Positions 25,994 through 34,980 of a stretch of DNA of 40,162 bases are shown here, in pieces. The notes beneath the pieces are model-generated. The model made no database searches. It was not told the DNA's origin and was given only the letters and a program-made list of their open reading frames with translations. How positions within the stretch are numbered: the first letter of the stretch is position 1; each line of letters opens with the position of its first letter. The position numbers and the translations under genes are program-made. The DNA comes from Algicola sp. (GTDB taxonomy: Bacteria > Bacteroidota > Bacteroidia > Flavobacteriales > Flavobacteriaceae). The stretch covers positions 1-40,162 of the forward strand of contig JAAEZI010000011.1 of assembly GCA_018222915.1 (NCBI GenBank). Reading direction: 5' to 3'.

Positions 25994-27649
25994 ATGAAAA
26001 ATTTAATAAAAATAGCTTGTCTCATTCTTACAATGACTTTGGTTTCCAATTGTCAAGATGATGACGCAAGTATCGGAGATATTGTCGCACCTTCCAATTT
26101 GCAGATTACAGCAGAAGTCTTAGGTGTAGATGCGGATAATCCTTTTGGGGACGGAAGCGGATTAGTGAAATTAACGGCTACGGCAGATAATGCTTTAAGT
26201 TATAATTTTCAGTTTGGAGATGGACTTCAAGGTGTTGTTCCTTCAGGAATGAATACGCACAGATATAGTCTTGTGGGTGTGAATACGTATACAGTAGTGG
26301 TAAGCGCAGTCGGTTCTGGAGGAACTTCTACTACAGGTACTATTGAAGTGGAAGTCTTTAGTTCGTTTGATGATCTCGAAGCTAAAGAATTATTGAGTGG
26401 CGGTGTAGGATCTTCTAAAACGTGGTATTTGGATGCTTCAACTCCAGGACATTTAGGCGTTGGTGGTACTCCTGAGATTGCTGCGGATGCCTTTTGGTTT
26501 CCGTCATTCTATGCAGCACAACCATTTGAAAAATGTGGGATTCCTATTTCAGATTGTTTGTGTAATGATGAATTGACTTTTAGCTTGGATGCAAATGAAC
26601 AATTGACGTTTGAGTTGAATAACAACGGACAAACATTTTTTAATGCAGCACATCAAGGAGTGATCGGAGAAAATGCTGGTGAAGATGCTTGTTTTGATTT
26701 TGATACTTCAGGAACTAGTATTGTGTCCTTGGCACCATCATCTTTTGATTGGTCTACAGTTCCAGATCCAGATTTTAACGCAAGAGGTACCACGATGAAT
26801 TTTTCTGACGGAAAGTTTATGGGTTACTATGTCGGATCTTCTTCGTATGATATTATCGAAGTCACGAATAGTACACTTTATGTGCGTACGATAGATGCTT
26901 TAAACCCAGTTTTGTACTGGTATCATAGATTTACCACAACTTTACCTTCCGAAGAATTTAATAGCATTTACAACAATCTTGTATGGGCAGATGAGTTTGA
27001 TACCAATGGTGCTCCCGATGCAGCGAACTGGACCTATGATTTAGGTGCTGGTGGTTGGGGTAACCAAGAGGTGCAAACCTATACAAATGATGCTGAAAAT
27101 GTGATAGTGGAAGACGGAATGCTTAAAATTACGGCTAAAGCTAATGGTAGTGGATATACGTCGGCTAGATTAAAAAGTGAAGATTTATTTGAGTTTACCT
27201 ATGGAAGAGTGGAAGTTAGAGCGAAACTTCCATCTTCTACAGGTACATGGCCAGCCATTTGGATGCTTGGAGCAGATTATCAAACCAATACTTGGCCTGC
27301 TTGTGGTGAAATAGATATTATGGAACAAACGGGACAAGACAAAAACACAGTTCTTGCTACAGTTCATCATCCAGCGGTATCTCCTGGTGCCGGAGATTCT
27401 TCTAGTACAGTTTTGACAACTTCAACTACAGAATTTCATAATTACACGGTAGAATGGACACCAGATGCTATCACATTTTTAGTTGATGATAATGTTTATC
27501 ATACTGTAGTGAATACGCCAGACTTACCTTTTGAAAGTGATTTCTTTATGATCTTGAATATCGCCATGGGAGGAACGTTGGGAGGAACCATTGATCCAGG
27601 GTTTACCGAAGACACTATGGAAATTGATTATGTAAGAGTTTATCAATAA
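25994..27649 (+). CDS. GH16 endo-beta-1,3-glucanase (laminarinase-type) surface lipoprotein with PKD module
   Basis: A 551-residue lipoprotein (lipobox VSNC, Cys20, followed by acidic QDDD, which suggests the outer surface). Residues ~30-118 are PKD-like, and ~130-315 is a Cys-containing domain resembling the duplicated domain of the preceding gene (GHLGVGGTPE, then EKCGIPISDCLCNDELTF). Residues ~320-551 are the GH16 catalytic domain with the signature E439-I-D-I-M-E444: E439 nucleophile, E444 acid/base. WPAIWMLG and WPACGEIDIMEQ are typical of laminarinases with the extra Met in the motif. It should cut beta-1,3-glucan chains outside the cell for SusCD import. It follows the SusE-like gene by 14 bp. 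Confidence 0.9.
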   Translation: MKNLIKIACLILTMTLVSNCQDDDASIGDIVAPSNLQITAEVLGVDADNPFGDGSGLVKLTATADNALSYNFQFGDGLQGVVPSGMNTHRYSLVGVNTYTVVVSAVGSGGTSTTGTIEVEVFSSFDDLEAKELLSGGVGSSKTWYLDASTPGHLGVGGTPEIAADAFWFPSFYAAQPFEKCGIPISDCLCNDELTFSLDANEQLTFELNNNGQTFFNAAHQGVIGENAGEDACFDFDTSGTSIVSLAPSSFDWSTVPDPDFNARGTTMNFSDGKFMGYYVGSSSYDIIEVTNSTLYVRTIDALNPVLYWYHRFTTTLPSEEFNSIYNNLVWADEFDTNGAPDAANWTYDLGAGGWGNQEVQTYTNDAENVIVEDGMLKITAKANGSGYTSARLKSEDLFEFTYGRVEVRAKLPSSTGTWPAIWMLGADYQTNTWPACGEIDIMEQTGQDKNTVLATVHHPAVSPGAGDSSSTVLTTSTTEFHNYTVEWTPDAITFLVDDNVYHTVVNTPDLPFESDFFMILNIAMGGTLGGTIDPGFTEDTMEIDYVRVYQ

Positions 27650-27656
27650 ATATCAA

Positions 27657-29977
27657 ATGAGATTCAACAAACATTCATATTTTAAGATTTGTGGTTTTGT
27701 AGCACTAATGTCAATCACGTTATTGGCTTGTAACAAAAGCACATCGAATGATTTGGCCATGAAAACTGATTCTGAGACCTATTCTAACATTGAGAATATC
27801 GAGAGTAAGGTCTCAGAACTACTTTCTAAAATGACTTTGGAAGAAAAAATTGGTCAGATGAATCAATACAACGGGTTTTGGGATTTAACTGGACCCGAAC
27901 CTGAAGAAGGTGCTGCTGCTAAAAAGTATGAGCACCTAAAAAAAGGGTATGTTGGTTCGATGCTCAATGTGCGAGGTGTAGAGAATGTCAGAGCTGTGCA
28001 AAAAATAGCAGTCGAAGAAACAAGACTAGGCATTCCCCTAATAATTGGTTTTGACGTGATTCATGGCTATAAAACCATAAGTCCAATTCCTCTCGCAGAA
28101 TCTGCTAGTTGGGATTTGGACGCTATTAAGCTTTCAGCAGAAATTGCTGCTGAAGAAGCTGCCGCTGCTGGTATCAATTGGACGTTTGCGCTAATGGTCG
28201 ATGTTTCTAGAGATGCTAGATGGGACGTGTGATGGAAGGTGCAGGTGAAGATACCTATTTGGGATGTAAGATTGCTAAAGCCCGTGTAGAAGGTTTTCAG
28301 GGTACCGATTTAGCAGCACACAATACCATTGCGGCCTGTGCCAAACATTTTGCAGGTTATGGTTTTGCCGAATCAGGAAGGGATTATAATACAGTAGATG
28401 TGGGTACATCCACATTAAACAATATTATTTTTCCACCTTTTATAGCTGCTAAAGAAGCAGGTGTTCGAACTTTTATGAATTCATTTAATGAATTAAATGG
28501 CGTACCTGCTACTGGAAATAAATACTTGCAAAGGGATATTTTAAAGGAAAAATGGAACTTTGATGGTTTTGTAGTTTCAGATTCGGGTTCTATTACTGAA
28601 ATGATTGCACATGGTCATGCTAAAGATTGTGTTCAGGCTGCCGAGATAGCGGTGAATGCAGGATCTGATATGGACATGGAATCTTACTTATATGTTGAAA
28701 AATTAGCTGGACTCGTAAAAGAAGGGAAAGTTGATGAAGCACTTATTGATGATGCGGTGACGCGAATTTTAAGAGTGAAATTTGAATTAGGTCTCTTTGA
28801 TGATCCTTATAAATATTTGGATGAAGAACGAGAGAAGACAGTTACTGGTCAGCAGAAATTTCATGACGCTGTTCTCGATGTTGCTAAAAAATCGATTGTA
28901 CTTCTTAAAAATGACAAGCAATTGTTGCCATTGAAGAAGTCAGGTCAAAAAATTGCCTTAATCGGTGCATTGGCCAGCGATAAAACAAGTCCGTTAGGAA
29001 GTTGGAGAATTGGTGCTGATGACAGTACTGCGGTTTCCGTTTTAGAAGGAATGAAGCAATACACTGGGAATAAATTGACCTATGTCAAAGGCGCTGATGT
29101 GAGTATTGGTAAAACTGAATTTGCAACTGAACTTACTATTAACACCACAGATAAAAGCGGTTTTTCTGAGGCGATATCAATTGCTAAAGCATCTGATGTG
29201 GTAGTGATGGTTCTTGGAGAACATGGATTGCAGAGTGGTGAAGGAAGAAGTCGAACTGAATTAGGGCTGCCTGGTGTTCAGCAAGAGCTCTTAGAAGAAG
29301 TATACAAAGTAAATCCGAATATCGTTTTAGTCTTAAACAATGGAAGACCTTTAACAATCACTTGGGCAGATGAACATATCCCTTCTATTGTTGAAGCCTG
29401 GCACTTAGGAACACAAAGTGGTAATGCCATTGCTCAAGTATTATACGGTGACTATAATCCAAGTGGGAAGTTACCAATGACTTTCCCAAGACGCGTAGGA
29501 CAAGTACCAATATATTACAACTACAAAAATACAGGAAGACCATCATTACCAGGTCCCGATGTGGTTTTTTGGTCACATTTTCAGGATGTAGAAAATACAG
29601 CATTATATCCATTTGGTCATGGTTTAAGTTATACCACATTTGAGTATGCTGATTTGGTTGTTGATGTAGTAGCCTCTGATGAGGTTAAAGTGTCTTTCAA
29701 ATTAACCAATGCTGGCAAGTTGAAAGGTAAAGAAGTGGCACAACTATATATTAACGATATGTATGCCAGTGTGACGCGACCTGTGAAAGAATTGAAAGGA
29801 TTTGAGTTGGTAGAATTAGCGCCTAATGAGTCAAAGGAAGTAACAATGACATTGACGAAAAAAGAATTAGGCTTCTACAATAATCAAGGTGAATTTATAC
29901 TGGAGCCTGGTGAATTCAAAGTTTTCATAGGTGGAAGTTCAGATACACAGCTCGAAAAAACATTTAACATTCAATAA
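27657..29977 (+). pseudogene. GH3 beta-glucosidase (BglX-like) split by a one-base frameshift
   Basis: Two frames, 27657-28232 and 28220-29977, together encode a full-length ~773-residue GH3. The first begins with a lipoprotein signal (lipobox LLAC) and the usual MTLEEKIGQMNQ start. It runs to VDVSRDARW and then stops, while the second frame resumes at GRVMEGAGEDTYLG, exactly the next part of the family motif SRD.RWGR.MEGAGED. One G appears to be missing from the GGG at 28222-28224. Downstream elements are intact: nucleophile Asp in FVVSDSGS, acid/base region SGEGRSRTELGLPG, and a fibronectin-III-like C-terminus. The protein would release glucose from beta-glucan oligosaccharides, probably in the periplasm since no acidic export signal follows the Cys. 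A true mutation and a sequencing error are both possible. Confidence 0.85.
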
Positions 29978-30732
29978 TGAAACAGTCGCTAATTATATTT
30001 TTTTCAATACTGTGTTTTGCCTCTTGCAAGTCAGAAAAAACATTCATTTTAAAAGAGGATTTTAATGGGACAAATCTCAATGAATCCATCTGGAATTATG
30101 AGTTAGGAGATGGTTGTCCAAATCTTTGTGGTTGGGGAAATAATGAGCGACAAACATATACTAAAGACAATGTTAAGGTAGCGAACGGACAATTAATAAT
30201 AACAGCTACCAAGGATTCTTCATCATATTATTCTGGAAGAATCACTACTAAAGATAAATCGGAATTCCAATATGGAACCATAGAAGTTAGAGCAAAGTTA
30301 CCTGAAGGTAGCGGTTTATGGCCTGCTATCTGGATGTTAGGCAATGATATTGACGAAAAAACATGGCCAGCTTGTGGAGAGATAGACATCATGGAATACG
30401 TAGGCAAGGCACCGCATGAAATTCATACAACGTTGCACACGGCAGATAGTTACGGGCAATCAAAAAATACCAAAGTAACCACCATCGAAACAATAGAAGA
30501 AGGGTTTCATGTTTATAAATGTGAATGGAATGAAGCCGCTATCAAATTTTATATTGATGATGAATTGGTTTATACGTTTTCTCCAGAAATGAAAGATGAT
30601 AAAACATGGCCTTTTGATAAGCCATTTTATGTGATTTTGAACATGGCCATTGGAGGAAATTTCGGTGGACCTGAAGTAGATGACAGCATTTTTCCTAAAG
30701 AATTTATTGTAGATTATGTCTACATTTATTAA
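29977..30732 (+). CDS. GH16 beta-glucanase lipoprotein, single catalytic domain
   Basis: A compact 251-residue lipoprotein (lipobox FASC, Cys17) whose ATG overlaps the GH3 stop by one base (TAATG), so it is translationally coupled. The whole mature chain is a GH16 domain: NLCGWGNNERQTYTKDNVKV, GTIEVRAKLPEGSGLWPAIW, and catalytic E135-I-D-I-M-E140. The Met in the catalytic motif is typical of laminarinases. Lys and Ser follow the Cys rather than acidic residues, so a periplasmic place is more likely than for the first GH16. That suggests it trims imported oligosaccharides ahead of the GH3 enzyme. This division of labour is inference. Confidence 0.9.
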   Translation: MKQSLIIFFSILCFASCKSEKTFILKEDFNGTNLNESIWNYELGDGCPNLCGWGNNERQTYTKDNVKVANGQLIITATKDSSSYYSGRITTKDKSEFQYGTIEVRAKLPEGSGLWPAIWMLGNDIDEKTWPACGEIDIMEYVGKAPHEIHTTLHTADSYGQSKNTKVTTIETIEEGFHVYKCEWNEAAIKFYIDDELVYTFSPEMKDDKTWPFDKPFYVILNMAIGGNFGGPEVDDSIFPKEFIVDYVYIY

Positions 30733-30762
30733 CCTATTAATGATTAACAAATATATTTTACT

Positions 30763-31680
30763 ATGAAAAAAAACTACATTTTTATTACTATTCTGATGTT
30801 GACTTTTGCGCCATTAATCGCGCAACCCGACATTAACTTTGACGCAACTAGCTTTAGTCCTGACCCAACTGGTACGGGATTGGGTTTTATGAATGTAAGC
30901 AACTTACCTGCTCCAGATGGAGATGGTGCGTACCAATTTGGTTCAGGATGGGGAATTCCAGATCTTGTTGCCATTTTGGATACTGGTGGAAATACATTAA
31001 CACTTAAACCTAATAGAATAGGAGATCCAGCCCCTTATTGGCAAGGTGATGGTACACAATTAAGAGGAAACAAAATTATGGATGCCAACTTGTACATTCA
31101 AGATCCTGCTTTAAATGGTACTAATTTTACGTTTAACGGTTCCGTGAGTTCAAATACTTTGAACAACACAGGTATTGCACCTTACGATTTTCAATTTACG
31201 GCATTTATTAAAGTGTTTTCAGCAGATTTTGGAACGGTTCTCGCTTCTGATATTGTTGATTTATCAACGGTTTCTGGTGATTTCACTTTGACCATGGATG
31301 CTACAGGGTATACAGGTTTGGAAAACATTCAATATGGTTTTCAAATGATTGGTCCAAATATTAATATTGATCCGAGTTTTGATGCCGCTTATGATGCATT
31401 AGGAAGTATTGTGATTCAGCCAGCGACACTTAGTGTAAATGAGGTAGCGGCTTCTGAGTTCTCTATCTATCCGAATCCAACATCTCAGGTTTGGAACATC
31501 AAAGCTATATCACCTGTGAGTTCAGTTAAAGTATTTGATGTCTTAGGTAAACAAGTGATATCAAAACAAGTCAATTCTGATCAAGTCACAATTGACGGGA
31601 CAGCTTTAAAAACAGGTGTTTACATCGCAAGAATCCAATCGGAAGACGCGATTAAAACATTTAAGTTGGTAAAGGAATAG
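30763..31680 (+). CDS. T9SS-secreted beta-sandwich protein of the glucan locus
   Basis: A 305-residue protein with a signal peptide (ending LIAQ). Residues ~22-222 form one beta-rich domain (INFDATSFSPDPTGTGLGFM, LRGNKIMDANLYIQDPALNG) that I cannot place in a named family. Residues ~228-305 are a type A type IX secretion sorting domain: EFSIYPNPTSQVWNIKA, VFDVLGKQVISKQ, LKTGVYIARIQ, TFKLVKE. It should therefore cross the outer membrane through the T9SS and be released or anchored at the surface. No glycosidase signature is visible, so a binding module for glucan is the best guess from its place 30 bp after GH16. A strong terminator follows. Confidence 0.8.
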   Translation: MKKNYIFITILMLTFAPLIAQPDINFDATSFSPDPTGTGLGFMNVSNLPAPDGDGAYQFGSGWGIPDLVAILDTGGNTLTLKPNRIGDPAPYWQGDGTQLRGNKIMDANLYIQDPALNGTNFTFNGSVSSNTLNNTGIAPYDFQFTAFIKVFSADFGTVLASDIVDLSTVSGDFTLTMDATGYTGLENIQYGFQMIGPNINIDPSFDAAYDALGSIVIQPATLSVNEVAASEFSIYPNPTSQVWNIKAISPVSSVKVFDVLGKQVISKQVNSDQVTIDGTALKTGVYIARIQSEDAIKTFKLVKE

Positions 31681-31701
31681 TCCTTTATTAATACAACAAA
31701 C

Positions 31702-31739
31702 AAATGCCGCATTTGCTTGTAGCAAATGCGGCATTTTTA
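31702..31739 (+). terminator. Strong perfect-stem terminator inside the glucan locus
   Basis: AAATGCCGCATTTGC (31702-31716) pairs perfectly with its complement at 31722-31736 around a 5-base loop, followed by T residues. It lies between two T9SS protein genes and should end or attenuate the susC-GH16 transcript. Confidence 0.9.
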
Positions 31740-31768
31740 TTTCCATTAAATTTTAATACTATTTTATT

Positions 31769-33028
31769 ATGAAAACAACTGCCCAATTACTCGTTATGCT
31801 ATTCGCTATTTGCTCTTTTGGGCAGGTCATGCCAATAGATTTTTCTGACCCTTCAGACGCCATGAATTGCTTTGACTGCTCGTTCACAATAGCAGATGAT
31901 GGTGGTAATCCCGTTGGCTCTATAGCTGGTGGCGGATTACTCTATGATACAGCACAATTAAACTTAGCTGAAAATCTGGACTTATCTGATGACGCTAACA
32001 ATACCATAACCTTTAGAATGAAACCACTCGCAGACTATGGAACTCGAACACATTTGTTAAAATTTGAAGCTGGTACAGGACCTGATACCGAATTATCATT
32101 TACGACTTCTGGAACCGACTGGCAGATTATAACCTTAGATTATGGTGCCGGACTTGGAGATTATAGTTTGATGGTGTTTTTTCCAGATTTTAATAACAAT
32201 GATGTCGGTACTTATTTAGTGGATGATTTTGCTGGTGGCACCAATGTCACACCAATTCCAGATCTTGATACGCCATCTCCAACGCCTACAACACCAGATA
32301 ATGAAGTGTTGAGTATCTATGGAGATACAGGAGGTTTCACGAATATATGGACCAGTGATTACAGTTTTGGAGTCACCACTGTCGTTGATACAGATCCGAG
32401 TGCTGCTGTCAATAACACCTTAAAAATGGATTTTTCAGTTGCAGGTTATGGTGAAGGAACTAATCCCGGCACAGTGACTGATGTGAGCGCTTATAATTAC
32501 TTTCATTTTGACTACTGGACGGCGAATGCGACTCAAATTCGCATGATCCTGATTGAGGAGGATGGAAGTGTCTTTGAGTATTTTTACGAATTACCAACCC
32601 AGGAAGCTTTTGTGTTTAATACATGGACGAGTGTTGATATTCCTTTAAGCTTTTTTACGGCACAAGGTTTTAGTACTGATAAATTTTTCCAATTTAAAAT
32701 TGGAACCGAATCTGATCTAAATACAGGTATTGCGTATTTTGATAATCTCTATTTCTCAGTGAATCCAGGAACAAATCTTAGTGTCACAGACGTGGAATTG
32801 AATAATATGACCGTATATCCAAATCCTTCGGAGAATCATTGGATCTTGAATTCGAATAGTATCTTATCGTCTATAGAAATTTACGATGTACTTGGGAAGC
32901 AAGTATTACTCATTAATCCTAGCTCAACAATGGTAGAAATTGATGCATCAACTTTAAAAACAGGATTGTATTTTGCTAAAATCCGTTCAGCAAATGGCGG
33001 TAGAACATTAAAATTAATTAAAAAGTAA
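31769..33028 (+). CDS. T9SS-secreted protein with two carbohydrate-binding-like domains
   Basis: A 419-residue protein with a signal peptide (CSFGQ). Residues ~22-165 form a beta-rich module (NNTITFRMKPLADYGTRTHL) and ~185-335 a second, jelly-roll-like one (YNYFHFDYWTANATQIRMIL, TWTSVDIPLSFFTAQGF, GIAYFDNLYFS). The second matches the middle domain of the SusE-position lipoprotein at 23892. A Pro/Thr-rich linker lies between them. Residues ~345-419 are a type A sorting domain (NNMTVYPNPSENHWILNSNS, LKTGLYFAKIRSANGGRTLK). No catalytic motif was recognised, so it is probably a secreted glucan-binding protein. It follows a terminator, so it may have its own promoter or be made at lower level. Confidence 0.82.
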   Translation: MKTTAQLLVMLFAICSFGQVMPIDFSDPSDAMNCFDCSFTIADDGGNPVGSIAGGGLLYDTAQLNLAENLDLSDDANNTITFRMKPLADYGTRTHLLKFEAGTGPDTELSFTTSGTDWQIITLDYGAGLGDYSLMVFFPDFNNNDVGTYLVDDFAGGTNVTPIPDLDTPSPTPTTPDNEVLSIYGDTGGFTNIWTSDYSFGVTTVVDTDPSAAVNNTLKMDFSVAGYGEGTNPGTVTDVSAYNYFHFDYWTANATQIRMILIEEDGSVFEYFYELPTQEAFVFNTWTSVDIPLSFFTAQGFSTDKFFQFKIGTESDLNTGIAYFDNLYFSVNPGTNLSVTDVELNNMTVYPNPSENHWILNSNSILSSIEIYDVLGKQVLLINPSSTMVEIDASTLKTGLYFAKIRSANGGRTLKLIKK

Positions 33029-33051
33029 GAATAGCTTTTTAAAATAAGAAT

Positions 33052-33089
33052 AAAAGAGTGTATTTTTATACAAAGTACACTCTTTTTTA
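33052..33089 (+). terminator. Terminator closing the glucan locus
   Basis: AAAAGAGTGTA (33052-33062) pairs with TACACTCTTTT (33076-33086), followed by T residues. It ends 14 bp before the LacI-type gene start, so that gene needs read-through or a promoter within the hairpin region. Confidence 0.8.
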
Positions 33090-33102
33090 TCTTATAAAGC
33101 AC

Positions 33103-34110
33103 ATGGTTACACTGAAACAACTCGCTGAACAATTGAATGTTTCCGTATCAACGGTCTCTAAAGCCTTACACGATAGTGATGAAATAAGTCCTGATACGAT
33201 TGAACGAGTGAAGTCCTTAGCAAAACTTTTAAATTATAAACCCAATAAATTAGCGGTTAGTTTAAAAAGTAGCAAGACCAATACCATTGGTGTGATTATT
33301 CCAAATATTTTAAATCATTTTTTTGCGAAAGCATTGTATGCTATTGAGAAAGAAGCATCAGACAAGGGTTATAACATTATTACTTGCGTGTCTAATGAGT
33401 TGCAATCTAAAGAAATTGAAAGTCTTCAGTTGTTATCTAATGGGAGTGTAGATGGCTTCATTATGTCCATCGCTGAAGAAACGCAAGTGGCGAATGATTT
33501 TGATCATATCAATTTACTAGCACAACAAAATATTCCGGTCGTTTTATTTGACAGAGTTTCAGAAAATATTGCCTGTGACAAAGTGATTATTGATGATTTT
33601 GGAGCTGCGTATGAAGCGACAAAGCATCTGCTTTCGGAGGGTAGAAAAAATATTGTTCTCTTTAGCGATATTGAAGATCTCAGTGTTGGTAAACTCAGAA
33701 CCAACGGTTATACTAAAGCATTAAGTGACGCTGATGATTATGGACGCCAACCAAAAACGATCATTCTAAAATCAGATGATGCTATCGAAGCCGTCATTGA
33801 GAAAACCTTACAAGACGATGACACGATTGATGGTATCGTTGCTGTTGATAACGTTTCTGGTGTAATAGCGCTTCATAAAGCGTTGAAATTGGGAAGAAAC
33901 ATTCCCGAAGATTTATCCGTTATTGGTTTTTCCGATGAAAACATTCTAAAATTTACAAATCCAAAACTTTCTACCGTATCACAACACACTTTGGAAATCG
34001 GAAAGAATGCTGTGGCTCTATTAATAGATCGCATTAACAATAAAGGCGTTTCTCAACCAATTACAAAAACAATCCGAACTAATCTTGTGCTTCGTGGTAC
34101 AACTCGATAA
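33103..34110 (+). CDS. LacI-family transcriptional regulator
   Basis: The ATG at 33103 gives the canonical start MVTLKQLAEQLNVSVSTVSK; a GTG at 33058 lies within the terminator hairpin and is rejected. The 335-residue protein has a LacI helix-turn-helix and hinge (1-58, ending in the NKLAVSLKS region) and a periplasmic-binding-protein-like sensor domain (~60-335: TNTIGVIIPNILNHFFAKAL, DGIVAVDNVSGVIALHKALK, ISVIGFSDENI-like core). It follows the glucan locus on the same strand and may act as a second regulator responding to an internalised sugar. Target and ligand are unproven. The methyltransferase gene overlaps its 3' end. Confidence 0.92.
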   Translation: MVTLKQLAEQLNVSVSTVSKALHDSDEISPDTIERVKSLAKLLNYKPNKLAVSLKSSKTNTIGVIIPNILNHFFAKALYAIEKEASDKGYNIITCVSNELQSKEIESLQLLSNGSVDGFIMSIAEETQVANDFDHINLLAQQNIPVVLFDRVSENIACDKVIIDDFGAAYEATKHLLSEGRKNIVLFSDIEDLSVGKLRTNGYTKALSDADDYGRQPKTIILKSDDAIEAVIEKTLQDDDTIDGIVAVDNVSGVIALHKALKLGRNIPEDLSVIGFSDENILKFTNPKLSTVSQHTLEIGKNAVALLIDRINNKGVSQPITKTIRTNLVLRGTTR

Positions 34111-34678
34111 ATTATATTGGGATAACCGTTATATTTCGGGAAGCACAGGATGGGATCTAGGATCAATATCGCCACCCTTAAAAGCCTATGTTGATCAATT
34201 GGAGAATAAAAGCCTTAAAATTTTAATTCCAGGCGCCGGAAATGCTTATGAAGCCGAATACTTATTTAATCAAGGGTTTAAACAGGTGTATGTCGCCGAT
34301 GTTTCAAAAACAGCATTAAATAATTTAAAAAAAAGAGTTCCAGAATTTCCTGAAAAGCAATTATTACATAAGGACTTTTTTAATCTTGACCTCAAATTTG
34401 ATCTCATTATTGAACAGACTTTCTTTTGTGCATTAGACCCTAAATTACGTTCGAAATATGTCGAAAAGATGCAAGCGATTTTAAAGGAAAACGGACAATT
34501 AGTAGGTCTATTTTTTAATGTGCCACTAAATGATGATCAACCACCTTTTGGAGGATCTAAGAGTGAATATATCGAGCGATTTACGCCTCATTTTCAAATT
34601 AAAGTAATGGACATGGCATATAATTCTCATCCATCTAGATCTGGTAGAGAATTGTTTGTAAACCTTCAAAAAAAATAA
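34094..34678 (+). CDS. TPMT-family SAM-dependent methyltransferase
   Basis: A protein of about 194 residues that begins inside the LacI-type gene in another frame. No ATG is available at the N-terminus; GTG at 34094 or TTG at 34085 are the possible starts. It shows the thiopurine S-methyltransferase fold: YWDNRYISGSTGWDLGSISP, the SAM motif ILIPGAGNAYEAEYL, VYVADVSKTALNNL, DLIIEQTFFCALDP and NVPLNDDQPPFGGSKSEY. Bacterial members methylate S, Se, Te or halide acceptors, and the substrate here is unknown. The overlap with the regulator suggests translational coupling, though the pairing with a sugar regulator may be accidental. Confidence 0.85.
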   Translation: MVQLDKLYWDNRYISGSTGWDLGSISPPLKAYVDQLENKSLKILIPGAGNAYEAEYLFNQGFKQVYVADVSKTALNNLKKRVPEFPEKQLLHKDFFNLDLKFDLIIEQTFFCALDPKLRSKYVEKMQAILKENGQLVGLFFNVPLNDDQPPFGGSKSEYIERFTPHFQIKVMDMAYNSHPSRSGRELFVNLQKK

Positions 34679-34698
34679 TTCTAAAAAAAGATCAGTTC

Positions 34699-34712
34699 AT
34701 GACAATTGTCAT
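34699..34712. promoter_or_regulatory. Crp/Fnr-type palindrome ahead of the 48-residue membrane protein
   Basis: ATGACAATTGTCAT, a perfect 14-bp palindrome with the TGAC-N4-GTCA architecture of Crp/Fnr/Dnr-family sites. Its centre (34705.5) is 29.5 bases upstream of a -7-like box TAATTTTA at 34735-34742, which places it near -41.5 of the expected start, the class II activator position. Confidence 0.65.
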
Positions 34713-34734
34713 ATTTCTAAGAAACGTTTTATTG

Positions 34735-34742
34735 TAATTTTA
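34735..34742 (+). promoter_or_regulatory. -7-like box of the 48-residue membrane protein gene
   Basis: TAATTTTA matches seven of eight positions of TAnnTTTG and lies 35 bp before the ATG at 34778. The same box, followed by C, recurs at 37634-37641 before the candidate small RNA, and the 13-mer AAGTTGATTAATA follows both. Confidence 0.45.
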
Positions 34743-34777
34743 CACAAGTTGATTAATACTTATTTAAGTTTCTTATT

Positions 34778-34924
34778 ATGATTGGTCAGAATATAGCTTT
34801 ATACAGTTCAAATACTACAGTGATTATGGTAGCCATATTTGGATTCATATGTTTAATACTCATTGGGTTTTTGATAAAGTTTATGACCAGTGGTGATAAA
34901 AATAAAACCGATACAACGGAGTAA
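34778..34924 (+). CDS. 48-residue single-span membrane protein
   Basis: ATG at 34778 to TAA at 34922-34924 encodes MIGQNIALYSSNTTVIM, a hydrophobic helix (VAIFGFICLILIGFLIKFM) and a short polar tail (TSGDKNKTDTTE). The single helix with a small, polar, mostly charged tail is typical of real small membrane proteins, for example subunits of respiratory complexes, and the gene has its own promoter-like elements upstream and terminator downstream. I do not recognise the family. Its likely Crp/Fnr-type control, shared with the neighbouring copper receptor operon, hints at a respiratory or metal role. That link is inferred. Confidence 0.7.
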   Translation: MIGQNIALYSSNTTVIMVAIFGFICLILIGFLIKFMTSGDKNKTDTTE

Positions 34925-34944
34925 TGTCTGTTTATTAGTTAGTT

Positions 34945-34979
34945 AAAAGGAGCGCTTTTTATGAGCGCTCCTTTTTTTA
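34945..34979. terminator. Bidirectional terminator between the small membrane protein and the copper receptor
   Basis: AAAAGGAGCGCT (34945-34956) pairs perfectly with AGCGCTCCTTTT (34964-34975) around a 7-base loop. T-runs flank it usefully for the plus strand and more weakly for the minus strand, where the receptor gene ends at 34981. Confidence 0.9.
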
Positions 34980-34980
34980 T

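Noticed and set aside
28220..29977. A stand-alone GH3 gene starting at the ATG at 28220
   Set aside because: It would begin in the middle of the conserved RWGR.MEGAGED motif and lack half of the TIM barrel; the preceding frame supplies exactly the missing part.
33058..33102. Upstream GTG start for the LacI-type regulator
   Set aside because: The codon lies within the terminator hairpin and adds 15 residues before the canonical MVTLKQLAEQLN start.
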